Source: an uncultured Lachnospiraceae bacterium (GTDB lineage Bacteria > Bacillota > Clostridia > Lachnospirales > Lachnospiraceae). From it: a DNA stretch of 64,000 bases. The notes under the pieces are model-generated. The model was not told the DNA's origin. It saw only the letters and a list, made by a program, of their open reading frames with translations, and made no database searches. Shown in pieces: positions 34,160-43,456 of the stretch. The stretch lies in assembly GCA_910586615.1 (NCBI GenBank), contig CAJUJP010000008.1, positions 44,547 to 108,546 on the forward strand, given 5' to 3'. The position numbers and the translations under genes were made by a program. The number at the start of each line of letters is the position of its first letter. The first letter of the stretch is position 1.

Positions 34160-35131
34160 TTATTGATTATCAGGCTTCCTGTTCATACCGGAAACAAGTA
34201 AAACAATGCCCGCAATGATACAGCAAATCAAGATAAGCCATTTTATATTGCCGTCCACCGTATCTATATTCCATATAAACGGTCTGAAAACTGGAAACGA
34301 CTTCTCAACGCCTATCCATCCTTCAATATAATAGTCTGCGGCGAATCCAAACACACCCACAATCAATGTACAAATTCCGGCTTTCAGCAGTCCGTTGCAT
34401 TTCGGATAGCGGATCAACACAAACAGAATCCATACAAGAACCATACAGGGAATGGAAACTGCCGTGGCAATCTTACCAAAAACAGCTGATTGTGTATATA
34501 ATCCGATGCTGATCATCATAAATACATAGAAAAACGTGTCAACGGCCATGACCGTCAGTCCTTTATGCCTGCCAAGCCGGGATCTCACCGGTTCTGCATA
34601 AACCACAAACGGAAGAAAGCATACTGAAAATCCGCACAACACCGCCGGCGATACGATAAAAAACCATGTCTGATGCGTATAAATACAGATCACACCGAAC
34701 AGTAAAAGCAGACTTGCCGTAAATGTGCCGAAGGTCCAGAGCATTTTATGATCCGGCATCATAAGCGGCACAACAGTCAGGGATGCCGCCGTGATCAGAG
34801 AAGCCAGTACAATAAAAAACCAGTCCAGGGCCGCACCTGTGGCAATGTTCACAATCAGACATACCAGAATCGGAATCATAAAAACGCCGGCAATCGCGGA
34901 GCCTATCACAGCCGATTTCTGCTTAAAGAAACTGGCCTGCCTGCGGAGCACATTCACGGTTTCCGTTTCCAGCCTGCTCTCCACTTCATCATTGCACATC
35001 TGCAGCAAAATCACAGAGCAGTCTTTACAGTCTGTCAGATGTTCTTCAACAAGTTCCTTACTTTCTTCGCTGCATATCTGGTCCGCATAGAGCGGAATCA
35101 AATCCCTTATTACATTACAACTGAGTTTCAT
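34160..35131 (-). CDS. Membrane-bound anti-sigma factor with zinc-finger domain
   Basis: The protein has 323 residues. The N terminus matches the HHCC-type anti-sigma zinc finger: MKLSCNVIRDLIPLYADQIC followed by HLTDCKDCSVILL, giving the Cys and His ligands (HxxxCxxC core). Then come a linker to residue 70 and about eight hydrophobic helices. It is co-transcribed with the ECF sigma gene, and its start overlaps the sigma stop region by 17 bases. It presumably holds the sigma factor at the membrane until released by an unknown signal. Confidence 0.85.
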   Translation of the reverse strand: MKLSCNVIRDLIPLYADQICSEESKELVEEHLTDCKDCSVILLQMCNDEVESRLETETVNVLRRQASFFKQKSAVIGSAIAGVFMIPILVCLIVNIATGAALDWFFIVLASLITAASLTVVPLMMPDHKMLWTFGTFTASLLLLFGVICIYTHQTWFFIVSPAVLCGFSVCFLPFVVYAEPVRSRLGRHKGLTVMAVDTFFYVFMMISIGLYTQSAVFGKIATAVSIPCMVLVWILFVLIRYPKCNGLLKAGICTLIVGVFGFAADYYIEGWIGVEKSFPVFRPFIWNIDTVDGNIKWLILICCIIAGIVLLVSGMNRKPDNQ

Positions 35132-35621
35132 GAATATCCATCCTTTCCATAAGCTTCAATTTGGCACGGTGATATGTGACTCTTGCCCAGCTTTCTGTCT
35201 TGCCGCAGATTTCACTGATTTCCCGGAAAGACATCTCTCCGAAAATCCGCAGTTCAAACACCTTTCGATAAGGTTCTTCCAGTTCATGCAAAGCCTGATG
35301 AATCTGATAAGAAGTATCCTTATCTTCCACTTCGCGCTCAATGTTAACACCGCTGTCGGCATCTGCATCAGGCGGTATGGATTCAGCGCTTTTTGACTGC
35401 CGCCGCATTTCGTCGATAAACAGATTTCTGGCAATGGCACAAAGCCATGTCATGGCGTTTGAGTCCCCGCGAAAGGACGCATTTGTGGTAAATGCCTTAT
35501 AAAACGTTTCCTGCGTGATTTCCTCTGCCATGTGTGTCTTCCCCGCAAGTGCCATCACATAAGAGTACACCCGCATATAGTACGTTCTATACAGTTTTTC
35601 AAACGCCGCTTTCTCCACCAT
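35115..35621 (-). CDS. ECF-type RNA polymerase sigma factor
   Basis: The protein has 168 residues from MVEKAAFEKLYRTYYMRVYSY (start 35621, GAGGTG upstream). Region 2 is LAGKTHMAEEITQETFYKAF plus the -10 recognition helix (RGDSNAMTWLCAIARNLFID), and region 4 is HELEEPYRKVFELRIFGEMSFREISEICGKTESWARVTYHRAK. The stop lies 17 bases inside the anti-sigma start. An ECF-type promoter lies just upstream (35652-35679), so the operon is probably self-activated. Confidence 0.9.
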   Translation of the reverse strand: MVEKAAFEKLYRTYYMRVYSYVMALAGKTHMAEEITQETFYKAFTTNASFRGDSNAMTWLCAIARNLFIDEMRRQSKSAESIPPDADADSGVNIEREVEDKDTSYQIHQALHELEEPYRKVFELRIFGEMSFREISEICGKTESWARVTYHRAKLKLMERMDIHETQL

Positions 35622-35651
35622 GATCACCTCTTCTTCTGTGATTTCACTGGT

Positions 35652-35679
35652 TAGACGGATGAATCTCAGTTTTGTTACA
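35652..35679 (-). promoter_or_regulatory. ECF-type autoregulatory promoter
   Basis: On the minus strand, TGTAAC (35679-35674) and CGTCTA (35657-35652) are separated by 16 bases, close to the -35 TGAAAC/TGTAAC and -10 CGTC patterns used by Bacillus SigW/SigX/SigV. The predicted start is only some 24 bases before the sigma ATG. Confidence 0.6.
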
Positions 35680-35805
35680 AAAAAATCAATATAAATCAGG
35701 ATTCCTATAAATTGACAAGTCCGTTGGACTGTCGTTACAGCCGGAAATTTCATAAAATCTATATTTCTGATATATATGAATTGCACTTTGAAAAAAATGG
35801 TGTGA

Positions 35806-37764
35806 TTATTTCTTCTTACTGTGCACGTTCCGGATGGTCTTTTTTCTGCCGGTATTCGTTCTGCCTGTATTTTTTGATTTACTGTTGGTTATTGTACCTT
35901 GTTTTTTATGATTGCCGCCGCTTTTTGGCTGGTTTCTGCTATCTGCCCGCTGGCCCGGATTCTGATTTGCCATTTTTCTTGGCCTGATCAGGCATTTCTT
36001 ATCAAATCCAATCAGATCTTCTCTTCCGCCTTTTATAAGCGCCTCCCTGACCAGATCAAAATTATTCGGGTTACGGTATTGGATCAGCGCCCGCTGCATT
36101 GCCTTCTCATGAGGATTGCGGCAGACATATACCTGCTTCCCGTTCCGGGGGTCAATGCCCGTGTAGTACATAACCGTAGAAACTGTGGACGGCGTCGGAT
36201 AAAAGTCCTGCACCTGTTCCGGCATATACCCCAAATCTCTCAAATATTCTGCCAGCTCAATGGCTTCCTTAAGCGTTGAACCCGGATGGGACGACATCAG
36301 ATAGGGCACAAGAAACTGCTTTTTTCCTAATTGTTCGTTGATTTTATAGTATTTTTTTACAAAACGCTCGTAGACTGCCTTTCCGGGTTTTCCTAATTTG
36401 GAAAGTACCGTGTCCGAGATATGTTCCGGTGCCACTTTAAGCTGCCCGCTCACATGATGTTCTACCAGTTCCCTGAAAAAAGTATCGTCGGGATCGGCCA
36501 GCAAATAATCAAACCGGATTCCAGAGCGGATAAACACCTTCTTAACGCCCGGCAGCGCCCGCAGTTTGCGAAGCAGCGCCAGATAGTCGGAATGGTCTGC
36601 TTCCAGATTGGGACAAGGCTCCGGGAAAAGGCATTGCCTGTTCTTGCAGACTCCCTGTGTCATCTGTTTTTTACAGGACGGATGCCGGAAATTCGCCGTA
36701 GGGCCTCCCACATCATGAATATAGCCTTTGAAATCTTTGTCCTGTATCATCAGCCCGGCTTCTCTTATGATAGATTCATGGCTTCTGACCTGCACTGTCC
36801 TTCCCTGATGAAACGTAAGTGCACAGAAATTACATCCGCCGAAACAGCCTCTGTTACTGACCAGTGAAAACTTGATCTCGGAAATTGCCGGAACGCCGCC
36901 GGCTTGTTCATAGGAGGGATGATAAGTGCGCATATAAGGCAGATCATAGACAGCGTCCATTTCCTGTGTGGTGAGCGGTGGCTGGGGCGGATTCTGCACC
37001 ACACAGACACCGTTCGGATACGCTTCTATCAGAGTCTTTCCGGTAAAGGGGTCTGTATTGCAGTACTGTACCTGAAAGCTTTCCGCATATCTGCGCGGGT
37101 CAGCCTTCATTTCGTCATAAGCAGGAAGCCTGATGCCGTCGTAGATTCCTTCGATATCTTTGGTCTTGTAAACCGTCCCCGGTATAAACGTGATATCCTT
37201 CACCGCAATACCGCCGGCCAGCGCGTCTGCGATCTCCACGATGGATTTTTCACCCATGCCGTATGAGATCAGGTCAGCCTGACTGTCCAGCAATATGGAA
37301 CGTTTAAAGCTGTCAGACCAATAATCGTAGTGTGCCAGCCGCCGGAGACTGGCCTCGATCCCGCCGATGATGACAGGACTGTCCTTATATACCCGCCGGA
37401 TCAGATTGCCGTAGACTGCCACAGCATGGTCAGGTCTTTTATAAGGTTCGCCGCCGGGCGTGTAGGCATCGGAAGGACGATGTTTTCCGGACACAAAGTA
37501 GTGATTTACCATGGAATCCATGTTTCCGCCGGAGACAAGAAATCCCAGACGCGGCCTGCCAAGAATCGTAATGCTGTTCTCGTCTTTCCAGTCAGGCTGT
37601 GAAATAATCCCCACACTGTACCCGTGGGCCTGCAGAACTCTGCTGATAATGGCATGTCCGAAGGATGGATGATCCACATAGGCATCCCCGATGACATAAA
37701 CAAAATCAAGCTGTTCTATCCCCTGTGCCGCCATATCTTCTTTTGAAATCGGTAAAAATGCCAT
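35806..37764 (-). CDS. YgiQ family (UPF0313) radical SAM protein
   Basis: The protein has 652 residues from MAFLPISKEDMAAQGIEQLDF (start 37764, GGAGGAG five bases upstream). The radical SAM cluster motif is SNRGCFGGCNFCALTFHQGR (CxxxCxxC). The domains are an N-terminal B12-binding-like region, the SAM barrel and a C-terminal part ending in a long Lys/Asn/Gly-rich low-complexity tail. The reaction catalysed by the family is not established. Confidence 0.9.
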   Translation of the reverse strand: MAFLPISKEDMAAQGIEQLDFVYVIGDAYVDHPSFGHAIISRVLQAHGYSVGIISQPDWKDENSITILGRPRLGFLVSGGNMDSMVNHYFVSGKHRPSDAYTPGGEPYKRPDHAVAVYGNLIRRVYKDSPVIIGGIEASLRRLAHYDYWSDSFKRSILLDSQADLISYGMGEKSIVEIADALAGGIAVKDITFIPGTVYKTKDIEGIYDGIRLPAYDEMKADPRRYAESFQVQYCNTDPFTGKTLIEAYPNGVCVVQNPPQPPLTTQEMDAVYDLPYMRTYHPSYEQAGGVPAISEIKFSLVSNRGCFGGCNFCALTFHQGRTVQVRSHESIIREAGLMIQDKDFKGYIHDVGGPTANFRHPSCKKQMTQGVCKNRQCLFPEPCPNLEADHSDYLALLRKLRALPGVKKVFIRSGIRFDYLLADPDDTFFRELVEHHVSGQLKVAPEHISDTVLSKLGKPGKAVYERFVKKYYKINEQLGKKQFLVPYLMSSHPGSTLKEAIELAEYLRDLGYMPEQVQDFYPTPSTVSTVMYYTGIDPRNGKQVYVCRNPHEKAMQRALIQYRNPNNFDLVREALIKGGREDLIGFDKKCLIRPRKMANQNPGQRADSRNQPKSGGNHKKQGTITNSKSKNTGRTNTGRKKTIRNVHSKKK

Positions 37765-37821
37765 TTGCTCCTCCATTCCGGCTCTGTTTTCTCCCATATA
37801 AAGCTGCATTCGGGAAGCTGA

Positions 37822-38481
37822 TTAACAGCCAGTTAACACGCCTTCTTCTATCAGTTCCAGAAACCGATAGGTGTAATAATCCGCAAGCCGGTGCTTTTCT
37901 GCATCCTGATATTCAGAATATTGATCGTATACGGCACAGACTTTCATACCTGCCGCCTTGCCGGACTGTATTCCCGGAACAATATCCTCGAATACAAGAC
38001 AGTTCTCCGGGGCGGCATCAAGCTCCTTCGCCACCGCCAGATAGATATCCGGAGCCGGTTTACCTCTGGCCACATCACAACCGGTCATGATACAGTCGAA
38101 ATATGATGTCAGGCCATGTACGCTGACTACATTTTCCACCAGCTGTCTGGAATTGCTGGTAGCGATTCCCGCTTTGATGCCGTGAGACGCACAGTATTGC
38201 AAAAGCTCCCGAACGCCTTCCTTCACAGGTACTTCGCAGGCATATTTATCCCATGCCATACGGTTCCACTCTGCCTTAATGGTCTCCAGATCGTCCGGCA
38301 GGCTGAACCGTTCCTTAAAATAAGCCGCCGTCTCGCTGAAACTCATTCCCTCAATACAGTTCTGCAGATCTTCCGGCAATGTGATTCCGAATCTGCCCAG
38401 GTATTCTATGTCAATGGCTTTCCATAGCCACATGGAATCCACCATGGAACCGTCCAGATCAAAAATAACCGCTTCTATCAT
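37822..38481 (-). CDS. HAD superfamily hydrolase (beta-phosphoglucomutase-like)
   Basis: The protein has 219 residues from MIEAVIFDLDGSMVDS (start 38481, GGAG six bases upstream). It has the nucleophile motif FDLDGSMVDS, the threonine/serine motif ATSNSRQL and the lysine region (GKPAPDIYL) with FEDIVPG, the hallmark of subfamily IA enzymes. It probably dephosphorylates or isomerises a sugar phosphate; the substrate is not known. Confidence 0.9.
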   Translation of the reverse strand: MIEAVIFDLDGSMVDSMWLWKAIDIEYLGRFGITLPEDLQNCIEGMSFSETAAYFKERFSLPDDLETIKAEWNRMAWDKYACEVPVKEGVRELLQYCASHGIKAGIATSNSRQLVENVVSVHGLTSYFDCIMTGCDVARGKPAPDIYLAVAKELDAAPENCLVFEDIVPGIQSGKAAGMKVCAVYDQYSEYQDAEKHRLADYYTYRFLELIEEGVLTGC

Positions 38482-38524
38482 TTGTCTCTCCAATCCTTAT
38501 CGCTGTTTTTACCATTTCGCCGCT

Positions 38525-39238
38525 TTATCTGTTTCGTGTCTTTTCTTTCAGCAAGTCTTCTTGTTCCTCTTCCGTCAGTCTCCGATAACTTCCTTTTGGA
38601 AGCCGGGGATCCAGACGAAGGCTTCCCATGCGTAATCTTTTTAGATAGAGGACCTCGTTGCCTGCCGCATGTACCATGCGCTTGACCTGATGGAATCTCC
38701 CTTCAGTGATAGTCAGGGTGATCTTTTTATCTTCTAATATTCGCACCGCGGCCGGCTTTGTGGGTATCTGATCACCGATATCCAGGCCCTGTTCCAGCCG
38801 CAGTTTCTGCTCTTCGGTAACGGGTTTAGCCAGATGGCATTCGTACTCCTTTTCCACATGTTTGACCGGAGACAGCAATTCATGCGCCAGCACGCCATCG
38901 TTTGTAATAAGCAGAAGACCTTCTGTATCCTTATCCAGCCTTCCTACCGGAAAAAGATCTCCCCGGCGGTCATCGCCCAGCAGCTCCAACACCGTCCGCT
39001 CATGTCTGTCCTCGGTGGCCGATACCACCCCCGCAGGCTTATGAAGCATGTAATAAATATACTTTTCATAGGTACAATACTGTCCCTGATATGCAATCTT
39101 ATCTTCTTTTTCATGAATATGTTGTTCCGGGGTTCGTACAATAACGCCGTTTACCGTCACACATCCGGCTTTGATGTCCTTTTTTACCTGACTTCTCGTA
39201 CCCAGATTACAATCACACAAAAATTTATCCAGCCTCAT
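38525..39238 (-). CDS. RsuA/RluB-family rRNA pseudouridine synthase
   Basis: The protein has 237 residues. An N-terminal S4 domain (MRLDKFLCDCNLGTRSQVKK) precedes the catalytic core with VGRLDKDTEGLLLITNDG (active aspartate in RLDKDT) and ITEGRFHQVKRMVHAAG. It is likely the 16S U516 or a 23S synthase. The HAD gene lies 43 bases downstream on the same strand. Confidence 0.92.
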   Translation of the reverse strand: MRLDKFLCDCNLGTRSQVKKDIKAGCVTVNGVIVRTPEQHIHEKEDKIAYQGQYCTYEKYIYYMLHKPAGVVSATEDRHERTVLELLGDDRRGDLFPVGRLDKDTEGLLLITNDGVLAHELLSPVKHVEKEYECHLAKPVTEEQKLRLEQGLDIGDQIPTKPAAVRILEDKKITLTITEGRFHQVKRMVHAAGNEVLYLKRLRMGSLRLDPRLPKGSYRRLTEEEQEDLLKEKTRNR

Positions 39239-39416
39239 AAAACAATGCAGTCTCCTGATCTAATCTTATTTCTAGTTACAGCATTTCCGTCAAGGGTATA
39301 AACGTATAATCAACAAAAGAAAAGAATATACATAAATCAAAACGGGTAAGGCCCGTTTACGGGATTCATTCCACAAGTTCAAAAATCCGAAGCAATTTTA
39401 GAAAGGAACCTTCACC

Positions 39417-40361
39417 ATGCGCAAGATCGACAAATTCTACCGCTTGCTGTTTACAGCACTGGCTCTCTACCTGATTATTCTGCTTCTGCGTTATCCGGCG
39501 CTTTCTTTGGAGTATGCCTCCACCGGACTGAATCTGTGGCTTACGAAAATGGTGCCTGTTCTTCTTCCCTTCATGATCCTCTCCGGTATCATGATCCGCA
39601 TGGATCTGACGGAAAGTTTCGTCAGTCTGCTGCATCCGCTGTTCCAACGTTTGTTCGGCACGTCAAAAAACGGCTCTTATACGATTATCATGGGATTTCT
39701 ATGCGGTTTTCCAATGGGGGCGAGAATTGTCGGCGAGCTTTGCGAATCGGGCAGGCTGTCTCATGAGGAAGGTTCCCGGCTTCTTTATTTCTGTAATAAT
39801 ATCGGTCCCATTTATTTTCTGAGTTACGTAGTTCCGACTCTGGCCATTGACAAACCACTGGTGCCTCTTCTGATCATGTATGGAGTACCCATGCTGTATG
39901 GAGTTATGCTTCTACGGGCTCCGTTACCGCATAGATGCAGGCTTTCTGGGCAGGAGACATCATCCGTCCGGTGTCCATCCGCTCCACAGCACACACCTAT
40001 GCCTCTCCTTGCCGCCGTCGATGCTTCTGTTTTATCGGGACTTCTGGGAATTGCAAAATTAGGCGGATATATGGTGTTTTTTAACCTGCTTAATATTGTG
40101 TTTGTGCCTTTTCGCCACTCCAATGAGGCTCTGTTGAACGTATACCGGTGCATCCTGGAAATAACAAGCGGGATTGACTATTCTGGTCAGTCTCTTTTTT
40201 ACCCGATACTGATTCTTCTGCCTTTCGGTGGATTTTCCTGTATTGCACAGACATACAGCATGATCCGTCAAACGGATCTGTCTGTGCGTCCGTATATTTT
40301 CCATAAGGTGATTCAGACGGCTGTTACAGCAGTGTGCTATTTTGTACTGTACATATATTGA
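39417..40361 (+). CDS. ylbJ: YlbJ-type sporulation integral membrane protein
   Basis: The protein has 314 residues with about eight membrane helices. Helices 1-3 carry LNLWLTKMVPVLLPFMILSGI, and the glycine-rich GFLCGFPMGARIVGELCESGRLS is the gate-domain signature of the nucleoside-recognition family to which YlbJ and SpoVV belong. Such proteins act at the spore envelope in Bacillus. AGGA lies seven bases before the ATG. It suggests the organism, or its recent ancestors, can form spores. Confidence 0.85.
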   Translation: MRKIDKFYRLLFTALALYLIILLLRYPALSLEYASTGLNLWLTKMVPVLLPFMILSGIMIRMDLTESFVSLLHPLFQRLFGTSKNGSYTIIMGFLCGFPMGARIVGELCESGRLSHEEGSRLLYFCNNIGPIYFLSYVVPTLAIDKPLVPLLIMYGVPMLYGVMLLRAPLPHRCRLSGQETSSVRCPSAPQHTPMPLLAAVDASVLSGLLGIAKLGGYMVFFNLLNIVFVPFRHSNEALLNVYRCILEITSGIDYSGQSLFYPILILLPFGGFSCIAQTYSMIRQTDLSVRPYIFHKVIQTAVTAVCYFVLYIY

Positions 40362-40444
40362 CCTGCCTCGCCCCAAGGGCTTACGACGTTCCTTTGGCCA
40401 AGTCCACAAGCTTTCGGGTGCACCTGTATATTTACCTGTATATT

Positions 40445-41971
40445 TTACCTGTATCTCCGCCGTTTCCTTCTCCGCCGTCCTTTTTTCCTGCCGCGCAGGA
40501 TCAGTATCATTGAAATCGTCATGCCCAGTACCAGAAGCGCACATACGATACAGATCGTAAAGAAATCTTTCAGGGAAACTTCCTGATCTTCTTCCTCGTC
40601 GTCCTTCACCGGCCGCCGGCTGACAGTAATGGTTTTTTTCTGCTTCTTTGCGGATTCCAAACTTTTGGACACACTTTCCAGCGCCTCTTTCGCCGCCTGT
40701 TCCGCGGCAAGCTCTTCCTCTGTCCTGTAATCCATGGAGGGCAGGGAAATCATATTACTGGTGGTGTACAGGTCATAACCGTTATAGCCATTCACCACGA
40801 TCTGCGGAAGAATCCGTGGCGGAACCTGCATCGTGAAAGTAAAGGTATCTCTGGATTTATCCGGCCATCTCTGCAACTCAGAAAAATGCTCTCCATTGTC
40901 GTAACTGTAAGTATAATAAAGCATACCGCTGTCATAATCCGCGGCAGACACTTCCACGGTTACTTCTCCGGTTTCCATGTTCTGATCCACCACTTCGATC
41001 ATACAGATATCCGGTTCCGTACTGTCGGGTGCCATCACGAAACCCGGTGTCTCCACATACACGTTCTGGTAATTGCTGTAATCCACATCCAGTTCCTCTG
41101 ACCGGAGCTGAAAATATTTTGCAGCAGCCGTGGCATCCAGTTTTCCGAACGCCTTCAGTTTCTCATCATGATCATAAAAGGGTTTATCGTTCTCCTGATC
41201 CAGATGACAGTGTTCTATCAGCACACAGGGAATATTCCGTTCCGTAGAATGGCGTATGATCCCATAATAGTCGATTCCTTCTCCGTTCAGCCGTGTCTTG
41301 ATGCCTCTGGAATAAAGCCCAAGATCCTGAAGCATATCAATCTCCACACTGGCAAAGCTGTAGCCTTTGCTGTAATTTTCTCCAAATGCCGAAATCCAGC
41401 ACTCCGCTCCAAACAGCGTGTGATGTTCGGAGAGATTGAAATGAAGGCAAAACATAAAATCCGCACCCACACTCTCAGCATAGGCACAGCGCTCATCCAG
41501 GGATAATTCTTCATCTCCGCTGCGGGTCAGATAAACGGTAATGCCATCGTACTTTTCCAGTTCTTCTTTCATGGCATTGGCCACGATCATGGTCATTTCC
41601 TTTTCGGTATAATCTTCATATTCACCACCCAGATTCTCGCCGCCATGTCCCGGATCTATAACCACAATGATCTGATCTTCTGATTCGTCAGGATCTGACT
41701 CGATGCCGGATTCCGTTCCCGCATCACTCGTCTCGCCCGTATCCTGTTCCTGAACGGTTTTCAAACTGCCATCGGCTTCTTCCGCGTACACGGTCACAAC
41801 CGGAATCAACAGGCTGTATAAAAATCCCGTCAGAATCATAGTGATAAAGATAAACCCCGCTTTGAAAGCAAGGAAAAACATACGTCCCGCCATTCCGGCA
41901 GAACTTCGTATGATATCCCTCTTTCTGTATGTAAGTAAACTGGATATTTTCTCGATTTTATGATATGTCAA
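40445..41971 (-). CDS. Membrane-anchored N-acetylmuramoyl-L-alanine amidase (Amidase_3)
   Basis: The protein has 508 residues with a TTG start at 41971 (AAGGAAG eight bases upstream). An N-terminal helix (AGFIFITMILTGFLYSLLIPV) is followed by an acidic linker and an Amidase_3 zinc domain from about residue 105: VVIDPGHGGENLGG (first His), EYEDYTEKE (Glu), LHFNLSEHH (His) and LIEHCHL (catalytic Glu). A beta-type region follows, then a coiled segment, a C-terminal membrane helix and a very basic end (RGRKKGRRRRKRRR). It cleaves peptidoglycan cross-link stems. The second membrane helix with its basic tail is unusual for this family. Confidence 0.88.
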   Translation of the reverse strand: MTYHKIEKISSLLTYRKRDIIRSSAGMAGRMFFLAFKAGFIFITMILTGFLYSLLIPVVTVYAEEADGSLKTVQEQDTGETSDAGTESGIESDPDESEDQIIVVIDPGHGGENLGGEYEDYTEKEMTMIVANAMKEELEKYDGITVYLTRSGDEELSLDERCAYAESVGADFMFCLHFNLSEHHTLFGAECWISAFGENYSKGYSFASVEIDMLQDLGLYSRGIKTRLNGEGIDYYGIIRHSTERNIPCVLIEHCHLDQENDKPFYDHDEKLKAFGKLDATAAAKYFQLRSEELDVDYSNYQNVYVETPGFVMAPDSTEPDICMIEVVDQNMETGEVTVEVSAADYDSGMLYYTYSYDNGEHFSELQRWPDKSRDTFTFTMQVPPRILPQIVVNGYNGYDLYTTSNMISLPSMDYRTEEELAAEQAAKEALESVSKSLESAKKQKKTITVSRRPVKDDEEEDQEVSLKDFFTICIVCALLVLGMTISMILILRGRKKGRRRRKRRRYR

Positions 41972-42043
41972 AATGAAAACTTCCTTTTTATAAATATCTT
42001 ATATTCATTTCCCGCAGCAGTCTGCCAAAATATTCCGATATGT

Positions 42044-42077
42044 TAATAAACAAGCCGGCTTCCGAAGAAACCGGCTC
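42044..42077 (-). terminator. Terminator after the coiled-coil protein gene
   Basis: On the minus strand AGCCGGTTTC and GAAGCCGGCT form a 10-base stem (one G-U pair) around a TTCG loop, followed by TTGTTTATT. Confidence 0.85.
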
Positions 42078-42113
42078 ATAACCCGCAAAACAGCATGAGG
42101 CTGAATGCATATA

Positions 42114-42713
42114 TTACATCAGATCAAGTTCCGCCGGCCCTTCTCCTTCCACTTCCTTGAGAAGCTGTTCCACCTGCACCGGACGCAGTTCAGCGCGGTT
42201 AGCCTTGACAGTTTCATTATAGCTGTTGATTGTATTATAAAAACTCTCATAATGCTCCGTTGTCGTCGCCAGAGTTGCAGTCATTGCGCTCTCAAGATTT
42301 GCAAGCATGTCATCCAGATACTGCATGGCTGATGTTCTGACACCATTGGCTTCTACGGTAGCATTGCTGAGAATCTCATTGGCCTGCATTGTCGCCATTC
42401 TGACCACTTCATTGGCCTGTGCATATGCCTGCTGCATAATCTCGTGCTCGTTGATCAGCTCCGTCGTCTGAACGGTCGCATCCTTGATCAGTGCCTCGGC
42501 CTTCGTTCTCGCATCATTCAGGATTGCCTCTTTATTGCTGATGATTTTCTGGTAGCGTTTGATCTCATCAGGCGTTTTCATACGAAGTTCACGCAGAAGT
42601 TCATCGATCTCTTCCTTATTAACAATAATATTCGTCTTGGATAAGGGCTGGTACTTACAGCCGTCAATATAATCTTCAATTTCATCGATCAGTTGTTCGA
42701 TTCTACTGCTCAT
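42114..42713 (-). CDS. Coiled-coil protein, DivIVA or V-ATPase subunit H-like, unknown function
   Basis: The protein has 199 residues and no transmembrane region. Residues about 45-165 form a long heptad-rich helix (IKRYQKIISNKEAILNDART, ANEVVRMATMQANEILSN). Similar proteins next to coaD in Lachnospiraceae are often labelled as ATPase subunit H, a label I do not trust. Structural resemblance to DivIVA/GpsB-type scaffolds is only an impression. It shares the minus-strand unit rsmD-coaD, with GGAG seven bases before the ATG. Confidence 0.75.
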   Translation of the reverse strand: MSSRIEQLIDEIEDYIDGCKYQPLSKTNIIVNKEEIDELLRELRMKTPDEIKRYQKIISNKEAILNDARTKAEALIKDATVQTTELINEHEIMQQAYAQANEVVRMATMQANEILSNATVEANGVRTSAMQYLDDMLANLESAMTATLATTTEHYESFYNTINSYNETVKANRAELRPVQVEQLLKEVEGEGPAELDLM

Positions 42714-42721
42714 CTTTACTC

Positions 42722-43210
42722 CTATCTGTCATAACCATATTTTTGATAGATCAATTTACCGACAAACTCCGGTACACATTGAGAAATATCTCCGTTGAAA
42801 CTGGCAACCTCTTTCACCGTTGAGGAACTGAGATATGCATATTCCAGACTCGTCGTCAGAAACATCGTATCCAGATCACCACCGGAAAATTTTCTGTTTG
42901 TCTGCGCGATCTGCAGTTCATACTCAAAATCTGTAAAAGCGCGAAGTCCTCTGATCGCCACATGAATATTCTTATCCCTGGCATAATCAATTAACAGACC
43001 ACTGAAAGACTCTATCCTGACATTCGGAAGATCTCTCGTCGCCTCTTCTAACATCTTAACACGTTCTTCCACAGAAAACAATGGAGTCTTTGTTTTATTA
43101 TTCAATACACTGACTGTTAATTCATCAAAAATCTGAGCTGCTCTTTTGATAATGTCTAAATGTCCAAACGTTACCGGGTCAAAACTTCCGGGATATATTG
43201 CTGCCTTCAT
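42722..43210 (-). CDS. coaD: Phosphopantetheine adenylyltransferase
   Basis: The product has 162 residues from MKAAIYPGSFDPVTFGHLDII (start 43210, GGGGG four bases upstream); a longer open frame adds 21 unsupported residues. The HxGH-type motif is TFGHLDI, and YLSSSTVKEVASF is the C-terminal nucleotide-binding signature. It catalyses the penultimate step of CoA synthesis. It lies directly after rsmD, a frequent pairing in bacteria. Confidence 0.97.
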   Translation of the reverse strand: MKAAIYPGSFDPVTFGHLDIIKRAAQIFDELTVSVLNNKTKTPLFSVEERVKMLEEATRDLPNVRIESFSGLLIDYARDKNIHVAIRGLRAFTDFEYELQIAQTNRKFSGGDLDTMFLTTSLEYAYLSSSTVKEVASFNGDISQCVPEFVGKLIYQKYGYDR

Positions 43211-43456
43211 AGAACCCCCATTCCTGCCCAACCTTTGAGTTTGGGAAAAATCTTCCGCATATGGAGTTGTCAATCTGAACTTCCATATTGCTATGAATTT
43301 TTATCTTCATAAAAAACTAATATTTTCATACAAGGCAATTCCATATTTATCATAAATCACTTTTGTAAAAATGTCTTTCTTTTTTTACATATTTTTCCGG
43401 AATTGTTGATAAAAAATATGCAAAACCTGTCAGCTTCCTGCGCACATCTGTAACCT

